This document shows, in pieces, positions 5,567 through 7,502 of a stretch of 7,502 nucleotides of DNA. Both the position numbers and the translations under genes were made by a program. This DNA comes from Oligoflexus sp. GTDB taxonomy: Bacteria; Bdellovibrionota_B; Oligoflexia; Oligoflexales; Oligoflexaceae. Each line of letters opens with the position of its first letter. The first letter of the stretch is position 1. Under the pieces are notes generated by a model that ran no database searches, was not told the origin of the DNA, and saw nothing but the letters and a program-made list of their open reading frames with translations. Location of the stretch: NCBI GenBank assembly GCA_030151925.1, contig JASLCY010000164.1, positions 1 through 7,502 of the forward strand, in the 5' to 3' direction.

Positions 5567-5618
5567 CAGGCTACAGAGCGAGCTTCCCAGGGATATTGGG
5601 TCAAATAGGAAGAGCTAC

Positions 5619-7502
5619 GTGCACTATCTCGACATCGCCGTACCTGTCGCGCTTAATCAGACCTTTACCTACTCCGCGGAAGTGTCTCTTTCGCCGGGAG
5701 TGCGCGTCAAGGTGAGCTTTGGTGCCCGAAAACTGGTCGGCGTCGTTTTGAGTTCAAGCCGCGAAGCGCCGAAGACCTCCCATGCGATCAAAGCTATAGA
5801 AGAGGTGCTCGATCCAAACCCCGTTTACAGTGACGTACTTCTCCAGCTCGGCCGTTGGCTCTCTTCTTATTACTTATATCCCATCGGGGAAGTCCTCCGT
5901 GCGATGCTCCCCCTGTCCGTGGTCAAAAAAGAGAAGACCACTTACCAGCTCACAGCCGAGGGTCTAGGCGCCCGAGCTGATGAAGATCACAGCCTCTCGG
6001 CCCTGTTCAAACATCTATGGAAGCAGAAGAGACCACTTAACCAATCGATACTAAAGAAGAAATTGGCGTCCTGGGCCGAGGCGAACGAGGGCGCGAAAAA
6101 ACTCACGCTCAAAAAGCTCGAGAAGGACGGCTACATCACGGGCGAAAAGGTCGATCAGACCAAAAGCCGGACGTTTTGGACGGAGGGGTCGGCTGAACGC
6201 GAAGTGAGTCAACCCTCGGTCGCCCCGGAACTTACGCCTTTGCAAAAAACGGTCTTCGAAGCCCTTGCGGCCGGCGGCTTCCATTCCCAGAAAAATCGGA
6301 AGCCCAACCTCCTGCACGGCGTGACCGGCGCCGGCAAGACCGAGATCTACCTTCACCTGATCGAGGCCGCCCTCAAGGAGGACGAGACCCGGCAGACCCT
6401 GGTGCTCGTGCCTGAGATTGCCCTGACCCCGCAGATGACCCGCATCTTCTCCGCGCGTTTCCCGGGCCAGGTCGCGGTCGTCCATTCCGCAATGCTCGAC
6501 AAGGATCGTTGGCAGGAGCTTCAACTCATCCGCAGCAATCAGCGACAGATCCTGATCGGGCCCCGCTCCGCGGTCTTCGCGGCCTTTGCGAACCTCGGCC
6601 TCATCATCGTCGACGAAGAGCACGACACGAGCTACAAGCAGGCGACCGGCCTCACCTACAACGGCCGGGACGTGGCGGTGATGCGGGGACATATCGAAGG
6701 CCTGCCGGTGGTGCTCGGCAGCGCCACGCCTTCGATGGAATCGTATGCGAACGCCGTGCAGGGCAAATACCAGCTGCACGAACTCAAGGAACGCGCGAAC
6801 CGAAGGCCTTTGCCGGCGATCGAATTCATCAGGCCGGACGCCCGGAAAGGCTTCGCGCGGAAGATGACGAATCAAAAGCGCGAGACGCCTGTGATCGAGC
6901 TCCCGGTCGATGAGCGTATCCTCGAGGCCCTGCGCGAGAATCATCAAGCCGGCAAACAGGCGATGGTGCTCGTCAACAGACGGGGCTACGCCTATTACCT
7001 CTTCTCCCTGCGCGAACGCAAAGCCGTGACCTGCCCCAATTGCAGCATTTCCCTGACGGTCCACGAGCGCTCGACCATGCTGCGTTGCCACTACTGTGAC
7101 TTCCAGCGTTCGGTGGCGAAGATGATCCCCTCCGGCGACGAGGAGTCTTTCGTGCTGGTGGGCTACGGCAGCGAGCAGATGGAGCACTTCCTGCGAGACG
7201 GCGTTCCCGGCGCCAAGATCCAAAGGGTCGATTCCGATTCGGTCCAGCAGCGTGATGCCCTGCCGCAGATCCTCGGCGATTTCCGCGAGGGCGCTATCGA
7301 TATCCTGGTCGGGACCCAGATGCTGGCGAAGGGCCACGACTTCGCGAAAGTGACCCTGATCTGCATCCTCGAGATCGATCAGACGCTGAACCTGCCGGAT
7401 TTCCGGGCGGGTGAACGCACCTTCCAACTCATGGTCCAGGCCGCGGGCCGCGCGGGCCGCGGGGAATGGTCGGGGCAGGTGCTGATTCAAACCCAAAGGC
7501 CG
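5619..7502 (+). CDS. priA: Primosomal protein N' (replication restart helicase PriA), 3' end outside window
   Basis: An open frame of 628 codons runs off the right edge; full PriA is about 730. PriA is a superfamily 2 DNA helicase that recognises stalled forks and reloads the replisome. Visible: the N-terminal 3'-DNA-binding domain (PVALNQTFTYS, GVRVKVSFGARKLVGVV, about residues 1-45 and on), Walker A GVTGAGKTE (234-242), DEEH box (332-335), GSATPS (367-372), GTQMLAKGHD from 565, and PDFRAGERTFQL followed by QAAGRAGRG near the edge. The cysteine region keeps CPNC (472/475) and CHYC (490/493), but the outer two pairs are replaced by S463/E466 and I503/G506. The GTG start at 5619 has AGGA at 5607-5610 and begins MHYLDIAVPVAL, as expected; no in-frame ATG, GTG or TTG precedes it before the upstream TGA. 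It is divergent from rpsR. Confidence 0.97.
   Translation, partial: MHYLDIAVPVALNQTFTYSAEVSLSPGVRVKVSFGARKLVGVVLSSSREAPKTSHAIKAIEEVLDPNPVYSDVLLQLGRWLSSYYLYPIGEVLRAMLPLSVVKKEKTTYQLTAEGLGARADEDHSLSALFKHLWKQKRPLNQSILKKKLASWAEANEGAKKLTLKKLEKDGYITGEKVDQTKSRTFWTEGSAEREVSQPSVAPELTPLQKTVFEALAAGGFHSQKNRKPNLLHGVTGAGKTEIYLHLIEAALKEDETRQTLVLVPEIALTPQMTRIFSARFPGQVAVVHSAMLDKDRWQELQLIRSNQRQILIGPRSAVFAAFANLGLIIVDEEHDTSYKQATGLTYNGRDVAVMRGHIEGLPVVLGSATPSMESYANAVQGKYQLHELKERANRRPLPAIEFIRPDARKGFARKMTNQKRETPVIELPVDERILEALRENHQAGKQAMVLVNRRGYAYYLFSLRERKAVTCPNCSISLTVHERSTMLRCHYCDFQRSVAKMIPSGDEESFVLVGYGSEQMEHFLRDGVPGAKIQRVDSDSVQQRDALPQILGDFREGAIDILVGTQMLAKGHDFAKVTLICILEIDQTLNLPDFRAGERTFQLMVQAAGRAGRGEWSGQVLIQTQRP

Noticed and set aside
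5486..5618. Zur box or tRNA gene in the rpsR-priA intergenic region
   Set aside because: No Zur-like palindrome, no GGTTCGAATCC-type T arm and no paired acceptor stem were found on either strand.
6051..7496. Long minus-strand open frame of 481 codons opposite priA
   Set aside because: It is the antisense shadow of a clear PriA frame in GC-rich, codon-biased sequence; the translation is low in recognisable motifs.
1..7502. A defence, mobile or otherwise novel multi-gene system
   Set aside because: All long genes are recognisable housekeeping genes; no transposase, integrase, repeat array, toxin-antitoxin pair or attachment site was seen. MazG here is the NTP pyrophosphohydrolase, without mazE/mazF next to it.

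Overview
The window looks like an ordinary housekeeping stretch of a Gram-negative, probably proteobacterial-grade chromosome with moderately high GC. The plant-type phosphoglycerate mutase, the C-terminally extended S18 and the rpsR-rpmB pairing would suit a Bdellovibrionota- or delta-proteobacteria-like lineage, but that is a weak inference. I see no insertion sequence, phage gene, CRISPR array, tRNA or rRNA. Genes are tightly packed, and at least four of the nine whole or partial recognisable genes begin with GTG or TTG behind good Shine-Dalgarno sequences.

Layout. Bases 1-636 (+) are the 3' part of a DHH/DHHA1 phosphoesterase gene, closed by a rho-independent terminator at 644-667. dtd (D-aminoacyl-tRNA deacylase) lies convergent on the minus strand. 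From a divergent intergenic region, gpmI (cofactor-independent phosphoglycerate mutase) and mazG (NTP pyrophosphohydrolase) run on the plus strand with a 1-base stop/start overlap. They end at a bidirectional terminator at 3743-3773, shared with the minus-strand gene rpsT.

The minus-strand block, in transcription order from 5398 down to 3803, is rpsR (S18), rpmB (L28), a 40-codon very basic ORF, a terminator, rnhA (RNase HI) and rpsT (S20). The rpsR leader is folded and diverges from priA, whose GTG start at 5619 opens a reading frame that runs off the right edge of the window (628 codons seen).

How the genes relate. Most serve translation and its quality control (S18, L28, S20, Dtd, the small basic protein) or genome maintenance (PriA restarts forks, RNase HI removes RNA from RNA:DNA hybrids, MazG removes aberrant NTPs). 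gpmI is a glycolytic gene coupled to mazG.

The most interesting observations are: PriA has lost exactly the four cysteines expected to form one of its two zinc sites while keeping the other four at canonical spacing; a 40-residue basic ORF sits in the ribosomal protein operon; S18 carries a disordered-looking C-terminal tail of about 44 residues, whose coding sequence contains a perfect 7-bp inverted repeat; and rnhA begins only about 12 bases after a terminator.
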